A DNA stretch of 64,000 bases from Nymphaea colorata (lineage: Eukaryota > Streptophyta > Magnoliopsida > Nymphaeales > Nymphaeaceae), in contig NC_045144.1 in the NCBI RefSeq assembly GCF_008831285.2, positions 1,858,001 to 1,922,000 of the forward strand, written 5' to 3'. How positions within the stretch are numbered: the stretch's first letter is position 1; every line of letters begins with the position of its first letter. The position numbers were made by a program, and so were the translations under genes. The notes beneath the pieces were generated by a model that saw only the letters and a list, made by a program, of their open reading frames with translations, was not told the DNA's origin and ran no database searches. Shown one piece after another: positions 48,011-60,402 of the stretch.

Positions 48011-48228
48011 GAGAAAGGCAATATAGAGAGGTGTCATCTCTAGCTAAAAAGCTTCAAAGTGTAGGTAGAAGTACTGTTTGGGCCTACACTCAGTTTCAGC
48101 TTAGGAGTCCATTTTACAATATACTTTCTGAGTCTTTATTTTACATCTTGTCTCTTTTTTTCTATTTTATAGGTGAGTCTGGTGGATTAGCAGGTCAATA
48201 GATGGATTCTTGTAATAACTCACTCGTG

Positions 48229-48231
<3 letters not shown>

Positions 48232-48271
<40 letters not shown>
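48232..48271. repeat. (AT)n microsatellite
   Basis: About 20 AT units. Confidence 0.97.
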
Positions 48272-48275
<4 letters not shown>

Positions 48276-48399
48276 ATATAGTGCCTCATTGAGAAGTTTA
48301 CCCTAATGGAATATGGATTTCTCGACTGAAGATGGGTTCCATCAAGTGTGCACGAGTTGGCTTTATAGGAACGCTAACAAGTTACCAGAGCTGGAAGGC

Positions 48400-51230
48400 T
48401 GTGAATAGAATCATCGCCTGGGATACCATGCCTGCCATGGAGAAATTTGGTGGGAGGGGTTAGGCAATGGAGCAACACCTTAGTAACATGGACGGTCAGA
48501 TCAACATGATCCCCACAAGTCAAGAGGTACTGACAAATTTGGTGTGCAAGGTATTGCAGCAGAATCATCGCCATTCTCCAAGCCCAGAGTCAAACAAAGA
48601 CCAATGAACAGTGGCGGTGCAGCCCTATAGATCAGGCGAACTCCATGGACTTCACCTCTAGCTTCCAATAAAGATGGAGTTTCTCAAATTTTTTGGTGAA
48701 GCTTCTTTAAGTTGGATATTCAAAGCAAAACAAAACGTCGATTGCCAAGGAATAGTCGGAGACCTTAGAGTGAATCACGCTACGGTCCATTTTGAAGGCT
48801 CTGCCATTTGATGATATCAATAGATGGTGGCGCACCAGGTGAAACTCAATTGAGAAACCCTTGTGAGGAGCAATGACACAACACTTCAATCCATCTGCCT
48901 ACCTTGATTACAACATTGAACTATCAAGGATTTGACAGACAAGGATAGTCACTGAATACCCAAAATAGTTCAAGAACATCAAGGTGAGGAGCAACCCCTT
49001 GAAGTGGTGATTGGGACTTTTGTGGGGAGGATGAAGGAAGAAGTCTGCATTGAAGTGCAAGACTTGAAATCATGCAACCTTTTAAAATGCTTCAAGCTCG
49101 TGTGCACTGTGAAGGAGAAGAATATTTACTTAGGATTGAATGCAAGGGATCAAAAAATAGTACGTCGAACCGAAAAAGGATGAACATACCACATTGGTAA
49201 GGCCCGAAACCCATTTCTTCTTTTAAGTAAGTGTTCAGGCACCTTACACCTGAGCAAATCAAAGAAAAGAGGTGCCAAGAAATTTGTTTTCATTGTGACT
49301 GGTTGTGATTGCTAGGGCAGGCAACTCCACATGTATTTGATGGAGCAAAGGGATGCATTAGAGGATGAAGAGGAAAATGGCTAAGAAGGAAAGACATCTA
49401 TGGACATGATTTTGTAGGATCCCTTAAAATATGATAACATGCTCTAACAAGGGATGAGGCAACCCGATTGATGAGGGTAGAAGGGCATTTGTGAGGGCTG
49501 AGCAGTCAACATTTTGCTAAACGCTGAATCCACACACAATATTATCTATGAGAAATCGGTCAAACTGCTGGGTTGTGCGCTAGCAAATCAACCAATGTTG
49601 GACACTATATTAGGGAATGGAAGTAACTTAAAGTGTAGGGCAAGTGCAGAAACCAAATCTTGGAAATCTAAGGACAATAACACTCTTCATTCTAGCAATG
49701 GTTGAAGAAGATCTAGTGCATGGTATTCAATAGTTGTGCGGCTTAGGAGGGGTAGTCCAAGATTTTGTAGGGACATAGATGCTTTTCAAGAAGGAGCAGG
49801 AGCCATACACGCTCGATGCTAAGGCAAATACGCCAGTCAAAATCAGGATGAGGCACAAGGACGGCTTCAACAGGTAAAAATCAACCGTCACCGACTACAA
49901 AAGATGATACATGATTATAGTGAGACCTTCACAGCGCCCAAGGGATTAACTTTGTCTCATGAAAGCAATCACCGCATTGTACTGCAACAAGAGGTTCAAG
50001 CCATGAGACTAAAGTAAGGTACAATTGAACATAGCAAGATCCTTGGAGAGCTTAGTGCAGTAAATGCTAGAACGAGGCAATATTCAACCCAACCATAGCC
50101 TGTTCGCTTCCCCGGCATTACTAGTCCGTAAGAATGATGGGAACTGGCACTTTTGTGTGGATTGTTGTGCTCTAAATGTTGTGACAGTGATGGATTGGTT
50201 CCCTATTCCCATCATCGAAGATGTCCTGAATGACATGTATGGAGTCACCTATTTAAGTTTGATTTGCATTCGGGGTATCATCAGATTAGGGTTGCCAAAG
50301 TGGATGTGCCGAAGACCACCTTTCATACCCACGATGAGAACTACGAATTCAAGGTCATGCCCTTTGGCTTGACCAATGTGACCTTAACCTTCCAATCTGT
50401 TATGAATGATAGATTTCGGCCATTACTACGCAGTTATGTGCTTGTGTTTCTTTATTATATTCTTGTACACATCAAGAGCAAAGAGGATCACTTGGATCAC
50501 CTTGATATGGTAATGTCACTGCAACACAAGAACTAGCTAAACGCCAAGTTGTTGAAATGCTCATTTTGCACCAATGAGATAGCCTACCTGGGTGCATCAT
50601 TAGCAGCAGATAATAGGTTAGGATGGAGGATGAGAGGATCTCGGTCATAAACAATTGGCATATACCATGAGAGAGTTGAGGGGCATCTTGGGACTTGGAG
50701 GATATTATTGCAAGTTCGTAAAGGGATATGGGCAATTGGCGGATCCTTAGCCCTCACCGGGAAGGAGCAATTCTCTTGAGAACAATGGGCTAAGGAAGCC
50801 TTGACAACACTAAAGCAAGTTCTAACAACTGCACCTATATTAAGAATGCTTGATTTCCAAGCCCCATTCATAGTGGAGTTCGATGTTTCGGACCTAAAGG
50901 TAGGTGCAGTGTTGAGCCAGAACCCGCATCCTATGGCTTTTTTCAGCAAGGTAATGAGGGTGACATTCAACACCAAATTGGCTTATGAATGCGAGTTGAT
51001 GGCAATAGTGCAGGCAGTCACAATGTTGATGCTTTACAATCCTCACTAATCCTAGCAGTTTGAGGTTCCATTTACAGTAGCATTGTTTGGCAGCCACAAC
51101 CCAAAAATGGGTGCTAAAGCTTATAGGATTTGACTTTGAAATGCAATACAAGAAGGGGAAGGAGACTTCAGCAGTTGAACGGCTATCAAGAGCAGCTTCC
51201 ACTATAAAGCCCCTTATGGCGTTGTCCTAG
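48400..51230 (+). pseudogene. Ty3/gypsy retrotransposon remnant
   Basis: In order on the plus strand: gag with a MEFLKFFGEA...WIFKAKQN motif (about 48675-48735) and MKEEVCIEVQDLKS (about 49030-49070), then RT with NIQPNHSLFASPALLVRKND (50071-50140), FPIPIIEDVLND and LHSGYHQIRVAKVDVPKTTF (50264-50325). The catalytic region reads FLYYILVHIKSKEDH instead of the usual FDDIL, so it is inactive (about 50446-50490). RNase H follows with FIVEFDVSDLKVGAVLSQ (50867-50920) and AYECELMAIVQAV (50980-51020). Integrase is missing after about 51230 and no LTR was recognised. Stops and frameshifts are frequent. Confidence 0.87.
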
Positions 51231-51639
51231 GTCCAAGTAGAGATATGGGATTAGATTCGACAATGCCATACGAAGCGACATCAGTGCTAAAAATTAATGG
51301 TCGACTAGATATAATCCCATTAAGTGTTACAATTGTCAATGGAAGGACCCTTACCTATTGTAAACACCAAAAATTTTTACAAGTCTAAATGACCATTTTA
51401 TCCTTCACCATGAGATTTCCAATTTGATTTTGAAAGACCAAGTTTTATGAACAAAGGACCATTTTTGAGCCAAACAAGCATTTTGCACACCAGCATTGAA
51501 CACCAAGACCAAATCACCAGGTTGTTCAAACTAAACTTTACAATTTTACCCTTGAATATTAGCGTTGCACCTAAAAAGTAGGATTTTTTGCCAAAATTTC
51601 TGATAATTGTCTAAAATTTGAGCAATTAGGCCATTGCTC

Positions 51640-52130
51640 AATTGTCCAAAATTTCTCTCTCGTGCTTTCAAGAGTTTGAGCTGAATTTGAGCTCAACCAG
51701 GAAGATTAAGCTAAGACTAAGCTAGGGTCATGTTTTATCACATATCAACCAAGATTCTCATAGTTGGGCTTGAGTTCATTCATCTCGGTTTGAGGTCTAT
51801 TTAGTTTTCAGTGCTTTCTCTCTCTTATTTTTAGAGGTTTGAGCTCAACCTAGAAGATTGAGCTAAAACCGAGCTAGGACCATGTTTATCATGTATAAAT
51901 AAAGCTTCCATTAGTTACTTTTGTGTTCATTAATCCTTGTTTGAGTTCAATTCAGTTTCAAGTGCTTTCTCCAACATATTTTCAAGGGTTTGAACTAAAT
52001 TTGAACTCAAACTATACAGTGAGCTGAAACCAAGTGGATATGATGTTTTTCATGAGTAAATCAATACTCCCTTAGTTTGGTTTGATTCATTCCTTTCGAT
52101 TTGATTTCAATTCCATTCTAAGGGCTGTTA
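51640..52130. repeat. Three degenerate ~150-bp tandem units
   Basis: Units begin near 51665, 51835 and 51985. Each has the order TTTGAGCT(C)AA, GA(A)GATTGAGCTAA, a CATGTTT(T)ATCA-like word, GTT(T)GAG(G/T)T, and GTGCTTTCTC. The units are clearly related but diverged. No coding frame is shared. Confidence 0.65.
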
Positions 52131-52147
52131 AACACATTCCTAGTACT

Positions 52148-52369
52148 TGTTACATAGAGGCAGAGGGAGAGGGTGGGGGGGTGGGGTGCCTGGGCCATGG
52201 CCCGGGTGAGCGTAGGGAAAAAAACTTTTTTATATTGAAAAAATCAAATTGTTTTAGTTTGGCCCTACCCGTCGCTCCTCTTGGCCCGACCGTTGCTCCT
52301 CTTAGCCCGACCTACGGATCGTTTGGCCTGCCCCTGAAAAAAATTCTGGTTCCGCCCATGTTGTTACAC
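52148..52369. mobile_element. Small MITE-like element, 206 bp
   Basis: The element (52156-52361) lies between TGTTACAT and TGTTACAC (7 of 8 identical). It starts AGAGGCAGAGGG and ends GGTTCCGCCCATGT, a weak inverted repeat of the GGCGGAACCAG type seen in plant hAT-like MITEs. Assignment is tentative. Confidence 0.45.
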
Positions 52370-53701
52370 TCTAGAAACTGTTGTCATACTCAATTATGCA
52401 AAAATTAAATTGAATTTCTCTGATATTTCAGCTTGTTCTTATAGGTAAGTAGCTTTTCTAGGAACCCTCATCTTAACCTATGGAAATTCTAATAGAAATA
52501 GGATTTTTGTTGTCTTCCTTGATTTCCCTTTATAAACGTGTTATATCCAAATTGATTAAAAATTGTTTTTTTATTTTTAGAGCAATTTCGAATGAATTAT
52601 ACAACAAGATTTTAATGATAGCCTATTTACAAACCTAGCCATAGGCTAGTTCAGACAAATTGAGTAAATTAATTAAGAACTCTAAAAATACACGTAGGTA
52701 AAATGGTTATTTTTTTTTTAAGCCACATTCTTGTGCATAAACAATACCTTGGTTTATGATTTTCTTTGATTTTAGAACCTTAGTTCAATGTCATCTCTTT
52801 ATTTGAACTCCTTTCAGCCTAAAATCACACACATGGGTATTTTGTTCATTTGTCATCATGCACATATTTTTCTTAAAACCTAAATTAAAAAACACATGAA
52901 CCTAAATTAGATTTTCATATAAATTTCATGGATCAGGCATGCCTGAGCTGGGGCTTAGCCTTCCTCAATTTCTAATTAAAACTAAATTTTTCAAAAACAG
53001 CACTTAGGCTGAGCTTGCACCCAGCCTTGATCTGGACCCAATTTTTTAGAAAATGGACTTGACATAGGTCCAGTTCATGACATATAGATTGAACTCACCT
53101 AGCTAAGCTCGAGCCGGGTTTCGGTTCATGCTATTTTCATGTCTCTACATATTTCTAATCCATATGATACATCCAAGTCTTATTTCCATGTTTGGATCTC
53201 ATATCCAAGTCCTAAATCTAATCTATCTTTATACATCAAGAGCTGTTATTCTCATTTCATATCTTGGATATCAAAAGATACCAATTCCATATCTAAGTCC
53301 ATCTTCTAGAATTTTCCTTGGAATTGGATTTTGATGTGGGTCTCAGTAAACCCAAGATCCACATGTAAGCTTCATGCACATTATATCTCAAAAAATGGAT
53401 CATGATTTCATGTTAATGTCAGCTTATATGTAAGCACTTAAAATGTGTGAAATTCATTGTTGTGAACTCTCGCATATAGGTCTTGCACACCTAATCACAA
53501 TTTTTGTTGCACAGGGATGCGCACATAACCACCTTCCTATGTTAATATTTTGGAAACATCAACAAGGCACCTCCACTGCGGTGCTCATATGAATCAGGGT
53601 GGTCTAAAAAAGAAACTGCGTCCACGTATTTTTTGAGCGTCGAAGAGCTCTGTCCCTAGACTTGGCCAAAATCACAGTTCAAACCATGAAAATCGATGGG
53701 C
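52370..53701. other. Intergenic, nothing recognised
   Basis: AT-rich sequence with no gene or bounded element that I can support. Confidence 0.45.
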
Positions 53702-53706
53702 TGGTC
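53702..53706. repeat. 5-bp target duplication (left) of copia III
   Basis: TGGTC, repeated at 61643-61647. Confidence 0.85.
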
Positions 53707-54120
53707 TGTTGGAGCTTTGCGATGAATCAAGATAGCGACCAAAAGAAAATGCAGAAATCAAAAACCATTCATAGATCCATGTGTTTCATAGGGCGGAAGT
53801 AGAACCTGTAGAGGCGATCGCCGACTGAATGTCGGCGGCTGTTGGAAGAACGGCTACAGCCCCCATAGAGTCATTCTGCTGCGGAGGTAGCGGAGTTAGC
53901 GGTGGCGGCGGTAGCAGCGGCAATGGGTTTCTCTCCTCAGCCATAGCAGCTCAGTGATGGGGACAGGCAATTCATGTATGGCTAAGGGGACCGATTACCC
54001 AGACGGTAAAAACTGAATGTGTCTCTCTCCATCACAAGACACGAGTATTTATACTTAAGGGTCCGAAACAGATATAAACCCGTATCGACGCAGGACTATC
54101 CAGATGAGGAAATCCCAACA
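53707..54120 (-). repeat. 3' LTR of copia III, 414 bp
   Basis: It starts TGTTGGAGCTTTGCG and ends GGAAATCCCAACA in plus orientation. The minus-strand purine-rich GGACTAGTGAGAGAT next to it (54121-54135) is the likely polypurine tract. Confidence 0.93.
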
Positions 54121-54299
54121 ATCTCTCACTAGTCCAAGTCGATATCAAGGGTAAACAAAATGAATGGATTAACCTTAAAATTCATTCCAAGGTCCCATAT
54201 TTGATGTCTTACAAAACTTCTCAACAAACAACTGAGAATACAAAATAATAGACAACAAACTGCATGTGATCACATTCATAAATGTATATAATAGTGTGT

Positions 54300-55031
54300 T
54301 TACATTGAACTACACAAACCCATCCTCTTAACATGTTCAAAAAACATACCAGATGCTAGCGCTTTAGTAAGAGGATCTGCAACCATATCTGTAGTCCCAA
54401 TGTGTTGAATACACACTAGTTGATTCTCTGTCCATTCCTTAACAACAAAATACTTGAGTTCCATATGCTTACAAGAAGTAGTACTTTTGTTGTTATTGGA
54501 AAAGGACACTGCAGCTTCATTATCACAATGAACCTGAAGTGGTCTATCAATAGATTCCACTATCTTGAGCTGTGAAATGAAGTTCTTTATCCAAATTGCT
54601 TACGATGTAGTCTCATATAATGCAATGAATACTGCTTTCATGGTATGAGCAGCAGTCATAGTCTGTTTTTTCCTCCCCCATGAGATGGCACCTCCTGATA
54701 GAAGGAAAACAAAACCAGTAGTAGACTTTCTACTATCGGTACATCCTCCAAGATCAGCGTCAGAATAGCCAATCACTTCTAAATGGTCCACCTTGCGATA
54801 TGTCAACATGTAATCTTTTGTCCCTTGCAAGTATCGCATGACTCTCTTTACGGCCTTCCAATGTGTCATGCTTGGATTAGACTGAAATCTACCGAGCACG
54901 CCAACAACAAAAGAAATGTCAGACCTAGTGCAAATCTGCGCATACTGCAAGCTGCCAACCGCTGATGCATATGTAATGTTGATCATTTGTGCCTTTTCAA
55001 ATTCGTCATTTGGACAATCATTTAGGCTCAA
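54300..55031 (-). pseudogene. Copia III RNase H region
   Basis: This is the C-terminal part of pol. The minus-strand frame from 55031 reads YSDADLGGCTDSRKSTTGFV (about 54765-54710), a stop lies near 54600, and the frame 54560-54300 continues with VHCDNEAAVSFSNN (acidic residues of the active site) and the copia C-terminal KHMELKYFVVKEW. Only one clear stop interrupts the domain, so it is among the better preserved parts. Confidence 0.88.
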
Positions 55032-55800
55032 AATTTATCACCTTTAGCTATGGGTGTCGAATTAGGAGAACAATTCTCCATCTCATATGTCTTAAGTACT
55101 TTATTGATGTATGCTGATTGGGAGAGACTTAAAACACATTTAGATCTGTCTCGACGAATCTCAATGCCGAGAACAAATGAAGCCTCACCCATGTCCTTCA
55201 TCTCAAAATGAGATGCGAGAAAATGTTTGGTTTCTATTAGCAATTGAAGATCATTTGAAGCAAGTAAAATGTCATCCACATATAAAGTCAAAATTATGAA
55301 CTTACTCCTACATGTCTTAAGATATACACATCGATCAATGATGTTTTCTGTAAACCTAAAAAGTCGTAATGACTTCGAAAAACTTAATGTACCATTGACG
55401 TGAGACCTGTTTAAGTCTATAAATCGCTTTATTAAGATTACAAACCAAATGATCATTACCACTCTCAGAAAACCCTTGAGGTTGATCCATATATACCTCT
55501 TCATTCAAATCACCATTTAAGAAAGCCGTTTTCACCTACATCTGATGTAGCTCTAAGTCAAAATGAGCTACAAGTGCAAGGACAATCCTCATTGACTCTT
55601 TAGCAGAGACAGGTGAATATGTCTCATTATAGTTAATGTCCTCCATTTGTGTGAATCCTTTAACAACCAATCTTGCATTGTATCTCTCTATGTTGCCTTT
55701 AGAGTCCCTCTTGGTCTTATAGACCTATTTACATCCTATGAGTTTAACTCCTTCAGACAACGACACAAGGCTCCATGTCTGGTTTTTAGCTATAGAGTCA
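55028..55800 (-). pseudogene. Copia III reverse transcriptase
   Basis: Minus-strand motifs in order: KEGFDSIAKNQTWSLVSLSE near 55800, ETYSPVSAKESMRIVLAL near 55600, [11 protein letters not shown] near 55485, and an intact catalytic YVDDILLAS near 55265-55290, followed by HFEMKDMGEASFVLGIEI. The segment 55340-55440 is shifted out of frame. It would copy element RNA into DNA; with these breaks it is inactive. Confidence 0.9.
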
Positions 55801-56345
55801 AACCCTTCTTTCATGGCATTAATCCAGTACCTGCATTTTTTGCTTTCAACGGCTTCAATAAATGTGAAAGGGTCATCATAAACGTCTATGAAATCACTAG
55901 GCTCTTGTAGGTATATTACATAGTCTGATGATATGGCAGATCTCCTGGCTCTTACAGATCTACAAACAGGTAATTGATCATTTTCAATTTGTACGTCTAC
56001 ATCCTGTTCGTGTTCATCAGTATGATTTACATTTAATTCATCTAGATCTGATGCATTACCTGTATGATTTGCATTCATGTCATCATGAGAGACAACATAA
56101 TCATACACACTTGCATTCTCTTTAGCAGGTCTACTTTCAGTATCCTGTATTTCCTCAAACATGAGGTTTTGTAATGCATCAAGTCCAAATGAGTCATCTT
56201 CTAGGAATTTAACCTTATCTGTTTCCACAATATGTGGTGTATGAGATGGACAATAAAACCTATAGCCTTTCGATCTTTCTGGATAACCAATAAATAAACC
56301 ACTGGTTGTTCTAGGATCAAAGGCTTTTATGTAAGGGTTGTACAA
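55725..56345 (-). pseudogene. Copia III integrase C-terminus and hinge
   Basis: This frame of 206 codons starts within the integrase C-terminal region (FDPRTTSGLFIGYPERSKGY), continues through an acidic, asparagine-rich hinge rich in NH(T/D)DE words, and ends in the start of reverse transcriptase. Confidence 0.85.
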
Positions 56346-56709
56346 CTTAGCTTCAACAGGACATCTTCATATGTGCATATAAGAGAGAGAAGGTTTCCTA
56401 CCTATCCACAATTCATAAGGAGTTGTGGGAACAACCTTAGTAGGAACCTTATTCTGTATATGCACTGCTGTCCTGAGAGCTTCACCCCACAAGGTTAGAG
56501 GGAGAGTCGAATAGTTTAACATAGCTCAAACCATTTCTTTAAGCGTACGATTTCTTCTTTCAACAACACCATTTTAGTAGGCGCTGCCAGTCATAGTGTA
56601 TTGAGGCACAATGTCTTCTTCCTTTAGAAATCGTGCTAATGGTCCCTCCCATTGTCTCATCTCAGTAAACCTACCATAATATTCACCACCTCTATCTGAT
56701 CTGACTATC

Positions 56710-56717
56710 TTGATAAC
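56710..56717. repeat. 8-bp target duplication (left) of nested hAT-type element
   Basis: TTGATAAC, repeated exactly at 57728-57735. Confidence 0.9.
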
Positions 56718-57727
56718 TAGGCCTGGGCGCCGGGCCGGGCCGCCGCTGGCTACCCGGTACCCGGCCCGGTTCGGTCCCGGGTCCGGGCCCTTGTTTTATC
56801 TTATCGGTCTTTCGCCTACTGTGCCCGGCCCGGCCCGACATCATAACGGGCCGGGTCCAGGTTAAGCTAACGGGCCCGTTGGGACCCGTTAGGCCGGTTA
56901 ACTCGAGAATGGATTCAAGAGTTTCGATTTAAAATTTTTAGGAAATGCATTTAGGGATTTAGGGTTTTCGACAGGAGATTGCGCGTGCATTGAGTAAGCC
57001 TTGGCGCCACCACCGTCCTTCACCATCCACCTCCAGTCCACCACCGGCGCACCTCATGGCAGTCTTCACCTCCCGTTGCAGAAGGTAAGATCAACCCCAA
57101 ATCCCATCCACTGCTTCAAATCGATTCAACTGATTCATTACAAATCTTTTATTTTTTTGTTGATTGACTCACCGTCGCTCTCCCCATCTTTCTCTGTTGT
57201 AAGATTAATGATGTTGGGTCATGGGAATGATGCATTTGCGGGTTGCAGGTTGGAAGGAAACTGGCGATCATAAGCGAAACTCGTGATCGTGACGGGAGGA
57301 GTGAGAGGGATCGGGCAGACCAGAACGGAGCTCATACACCATCCACGGCTTCCTCTATTCCCATTGCGACGTCACCGCGGCCATCGACCTCGCCCTCGCC
57401 CGCTTCGGCCGCCTCAACATCAAGGTCAACAACGAGGGCGTGAGCGGCACCGAGGATCGCCACGACATTCGGAAGGTCGACCTCGGCGGATTTCAGAGGG
57501 ATTTCACCGTCAATGTGGACGGTGTCTTCTTGGGACAGTCGGCCCGACCCGGTTAACAAAACGGGCGGGCTTTGGACGTAGTTGACGAGGCCCGGTACCC
57601 AGCCCGGCCCGGCCCGATAATAGTCGGGCCGGGTAGCGGGTCGACCTGATTCAAATCCGGACCCTTAACGACATTGACTAAACGGGTCGGGTCGGGCCGG
57701 CCCGGCCCGGCCCGATGCCCAGGCCTA
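56718..57727 (+). mobile_element. Gene-capturing hAT-type element (Pack-type), 1010 bp
   Basis: Termini are TAGGCCTGGGC and its exact inverse GCCCAGGCCTA, flanked by the perfect 8-bp duplication TTGATAAC, as expected for hAT. The outer ~170 bp on each side consist of GGGCCGGGCC/CCCGGTACCC-type GC-rich repeats. The middle (about 56985-57550) is not transposon sequence: it carries exon- and intron-like parts of a short-chain dehydrogenase gene. No transposase is present. Splicing landmarks (CAGAAG/GTAAGA near 57085 and a GGTTGCAG acceptor ending at 57248) show that genomic DNA, not mRNA, was captured. Confidence 0.9.
57249..57550 (+). pseudogene. Captured short-chain dehydrogenase/reductase fragment
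   Basis: The plus strand reads the SDR cofactor motif VIVTGGVRGIGQT (TGxxxGIG at 57292-57315). In another frame it then reads YSHCDVTAAIDLALARFGRL, KVNNEGVSG (the NNAG motif with Ala changed to Glu, about 57420-57445) and RDFTVNVDGVFLGQ. This is the order of classical NAD-dependent SDRs such as the ABA2/xanthoxin dehydrogenase-like group in plants. The part between the glycine motif and CDVT is shortened, the frame shifts between them, and the catalytic Ser-Tyr-x-x-x-Lys half is absent. It cannot encode a working enzyme. An upstream exon-like piece (57001-57086) may belong to the same donor gene. Confidence 0.82.
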
Positions 57728-57735
57728 TTGATAAC
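57728..57735. repeat. 8-bp target duplication (right) of nested hAT-type element
   Basis: TTGATAAC, identical to 56710-56717. Confidence 0.9.
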
Positions 57736-58599
57736 TTCACCGGTTTGTTTCTCTACTTCTTTCTTATAGTCCTTGAAAACTTGACACACATCAGATTTTT
57801 CAAAGATTAAGTTGAGATACAAATACCGAGAATAGGCATCTATAAAGGTGACAAAATACTTTTCGCCTGTGTAACAAAGAGGGAAAGGTCCACAAACATA
57901 TGCGTGAACAATTCCTAATCTTTTAGTACATCGCTCGACACCTTCTTTATATATGTTAGTTTGCTTTGCCTTTATGCAATCTACACATATGCCTTTATTT
58001 GTAAAATCAAGAGATCGTAAGATCCCTTCATTTGTAAAATCAAGAGTCTCTTTATTCTCTTTTCAGAGATATAACCCAAACGGCGATGCCATAGCATGTA
58101 TGAATCATCCTTTATGGTACTACGCTTATTGTCACTTATACAATGACTAAAAACCAACAATTCAGGAGATTGGATCTTCACATTCAATTTGTATAAACCA
58201 TCACACAAAATAGCAGAACCAATTTCAACAAGATCTTTATAAATGAACATCTTTGAATTCTCAAACTTTAAGCAGAAATCAAATTTGTCCAATCTTGATA
58301 CTGAAATTAAGTTTCTACTATATGATGGAACAAAGAAAACATAATGAATATCCAAAACAAAGCAAATATGAAGCCTAATCTGGCATTCTCTTACAGCCTT
58401 CACATGTGAGCGCATTTTGTTTCCTGAGAAAATGCTCCTCTCATGTAATGTTGGTTCCCTTTTGCTCAGAAAGTCCTGTAAGAATTGGCAATATGCACAG
58501 TAGCACCAGAGTCAATCCACCAGCTATTAATAGGAACATGTAACATATTACTTTCAAGTGACATAATACCTTTCTTCTCTAACCAATTCTTGTACTTGA

Positions 58600-59420
58600 T
58601 GCAGTCTGACTTCTTATGCTCATTTTTCTAGCAAAAGAAACACTTTATTGGAGCTAAGTTAGTCTGTGCAGTTTGAGAAGCAGTTTGACTTATTGACTTC
58701 TTCTTGGCACTCCTTTTCATTGAACTTTTCTTTATGTCAACTTTACCAGCCCCAGAGTGAGAAACCATATGTGCGGTTTGCAACTTCTCACCCTTCATTA
58801 TTTCCTCTCACCCTTCATTATTTCCTCCTTTTCAACACACTTAGACATCAATTCATTTAATGTCCATTCAGTATTATGTGTGTTGTAACTGATCTTAAAA
58901 GGAGTATATTCAGCTGGTAAAAAGGTCAAAGTAAAGAATATCAAGAAAGATTCAGAAATAGTCAACTTCATGTCATTCAATTGAGAAGCAATGTTCCTCA
59001 TTTCTAACATATGCTGGCAAATGTTACCCTCTCCTTGATATTTCATAGATATTAACTTTGACATTAGGGTACTGGCTCTGGCTTTATGAGAGCTGACAAA
59101 CTGAGCTTCAACTGCATCCAAGAGCTCTCTCACCGTTCTACAAAGTGGGATAGCACCACGTATGTTCTTAGCGACCCTTGATTGCAAAAGCAACAAGCTT
59201 AGTAGGTTAGAACGCTCTCACTTGTCAAAGTACACTGTTTCATTATGTGTACTTTGTGGTGTAAGAGGAGGTGGCTCAGGTCACCTCAAAGCCATATACC
59301 CCAATGTAAACACAACATTTTCTTTCCATTCAGCATAATTTGAATCATCAAGTAAATGGATAAAATTTGAGCTATTAAAATAAATAGAACCAGGCACTGC
59401 AGATGACAAAAGACATCAAT
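58600..59420 (-). pseudogene. Copia III gag
   Basis: Minus-strand motifs: LDDSNYAEWKENVVFTLGYM near 59350-59290, then an open frame 59196-58798 with LMSKLISMKYQGEGNICQHM and NDMKLTISESFLIFF, the UBN2/retrotran_gag type core. A zinc-knuckle CFFC...KNEHKKSDCIKYKNW lies near 58640-58580 with a stop inside it. It would form the virus-like particle; as it stands it is broken. Confidence 0.87.
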
Positions 59421-59996
59421 AAGTTGACATGCATTATATGAGACAAACCATATGAAACAGTAAACTAAATAAAAGGCTCTTTATGTCTACTATTTCCAAG
59501 ACAAATACCAGGGGTCATTAGAATACTACTTTGGTAATATACCTAATACGCACATGTGTTCTGTCTTAACTTTATCTAGTAAAATTAGGAAATGTAAAAT
59601 TCAAACAATAGTTAAGCATAACACTTTTGGGTGTAAAATGACAAAACTATGTAAGAATCTATTTTCCTATTTTACTCTATTTATTCTCTTGAACATAACA
59701 CACTACCTTTGAGTAATTATGTTATTTCAAATGAGAGTAAGTACAACATGAAACACTAATGTGCCTTTAAATTATGCGTAGTCACTTTGGTGAGTTATAA
59801 CATGATTTAACTAATCATTGGCTCTTTACATTAACATTATCGTACAACTTTATATCATGCAACAAAATTAACTTTAGTATGATCCCAAATAAAACATGAT
59901 ACAAAAGTATAATATGTCATGATAACACATATAAAATGGAACACACGGATCATTTCTGCATAATCAACTTAATGCTATCTAAATTGTTCATTAAAG

Positions 59997-60380
59997 CTCC
60001 ATAAAACATAATGAATCGGTCCCGTATCGATCTAAAATGATCGAACCAATTCATTAAACACCTTAAATGGGCATACAACCACATATACCAGCTTCCTCTA
60101 GCTTAGAACCGGTCCCGTATCAGTCCTAAACGGACTGAACCAGTGAAAAACTAGATGAACCGGTCGGAAAAGGGAAAGAACCGGTCTCAAACAACTCTGA
60201 ATCAGTTCGAAAAAAGCCCGAATCGGTTCTCAAACTGAATGAACCGGTCTTAAAAGTCAACTGAACCGATCCAGAAAAAATTCGAATCGGCCCCAAAATG
60301 CCCGAATCGGTCCCAAAAAGGTCCGAATCGGTCCCAAAATGTTTGAATCGGTTCTGAAACGGACCGAATCGGTTCTATTT
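59997..60380. repeat. Degenerate array of GAAYCGGTYC words
   Basis: About 20 copies of a 10-base core (GAACCGGTC, GAATCGGTCC, GAACCGATCC and similar) follow each other at roughly 15-25 base spacing, often separated by A-rich spacers such as CAAAAAG. Confidence 0.75.
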
Positions 60381-60402
60381 TAAAAAACAGTCCGTATGGA
60401 TA

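Larger units (their letters stand above)
56346..58560 (-). pseudogene. Copia III protease and integrase core, split by a nested hAT element
   Basis: The minus strand shows the protease motif WWIDSGATVHI near 58500-58535. The pre-integrase HRRLGY (about 58060) and TFIDAYSRYLYL (about 57840) follow, up to KEVEKQTGEVI near 57740. The hAT insertion (56718-57727) then interrupts. On the other side the frame resumes with IVRSDRGGEY (about 56700) and ERRNRTLKEMV (about 56560). Stops occur on both sides of the insertion. Confidence 0.87.
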
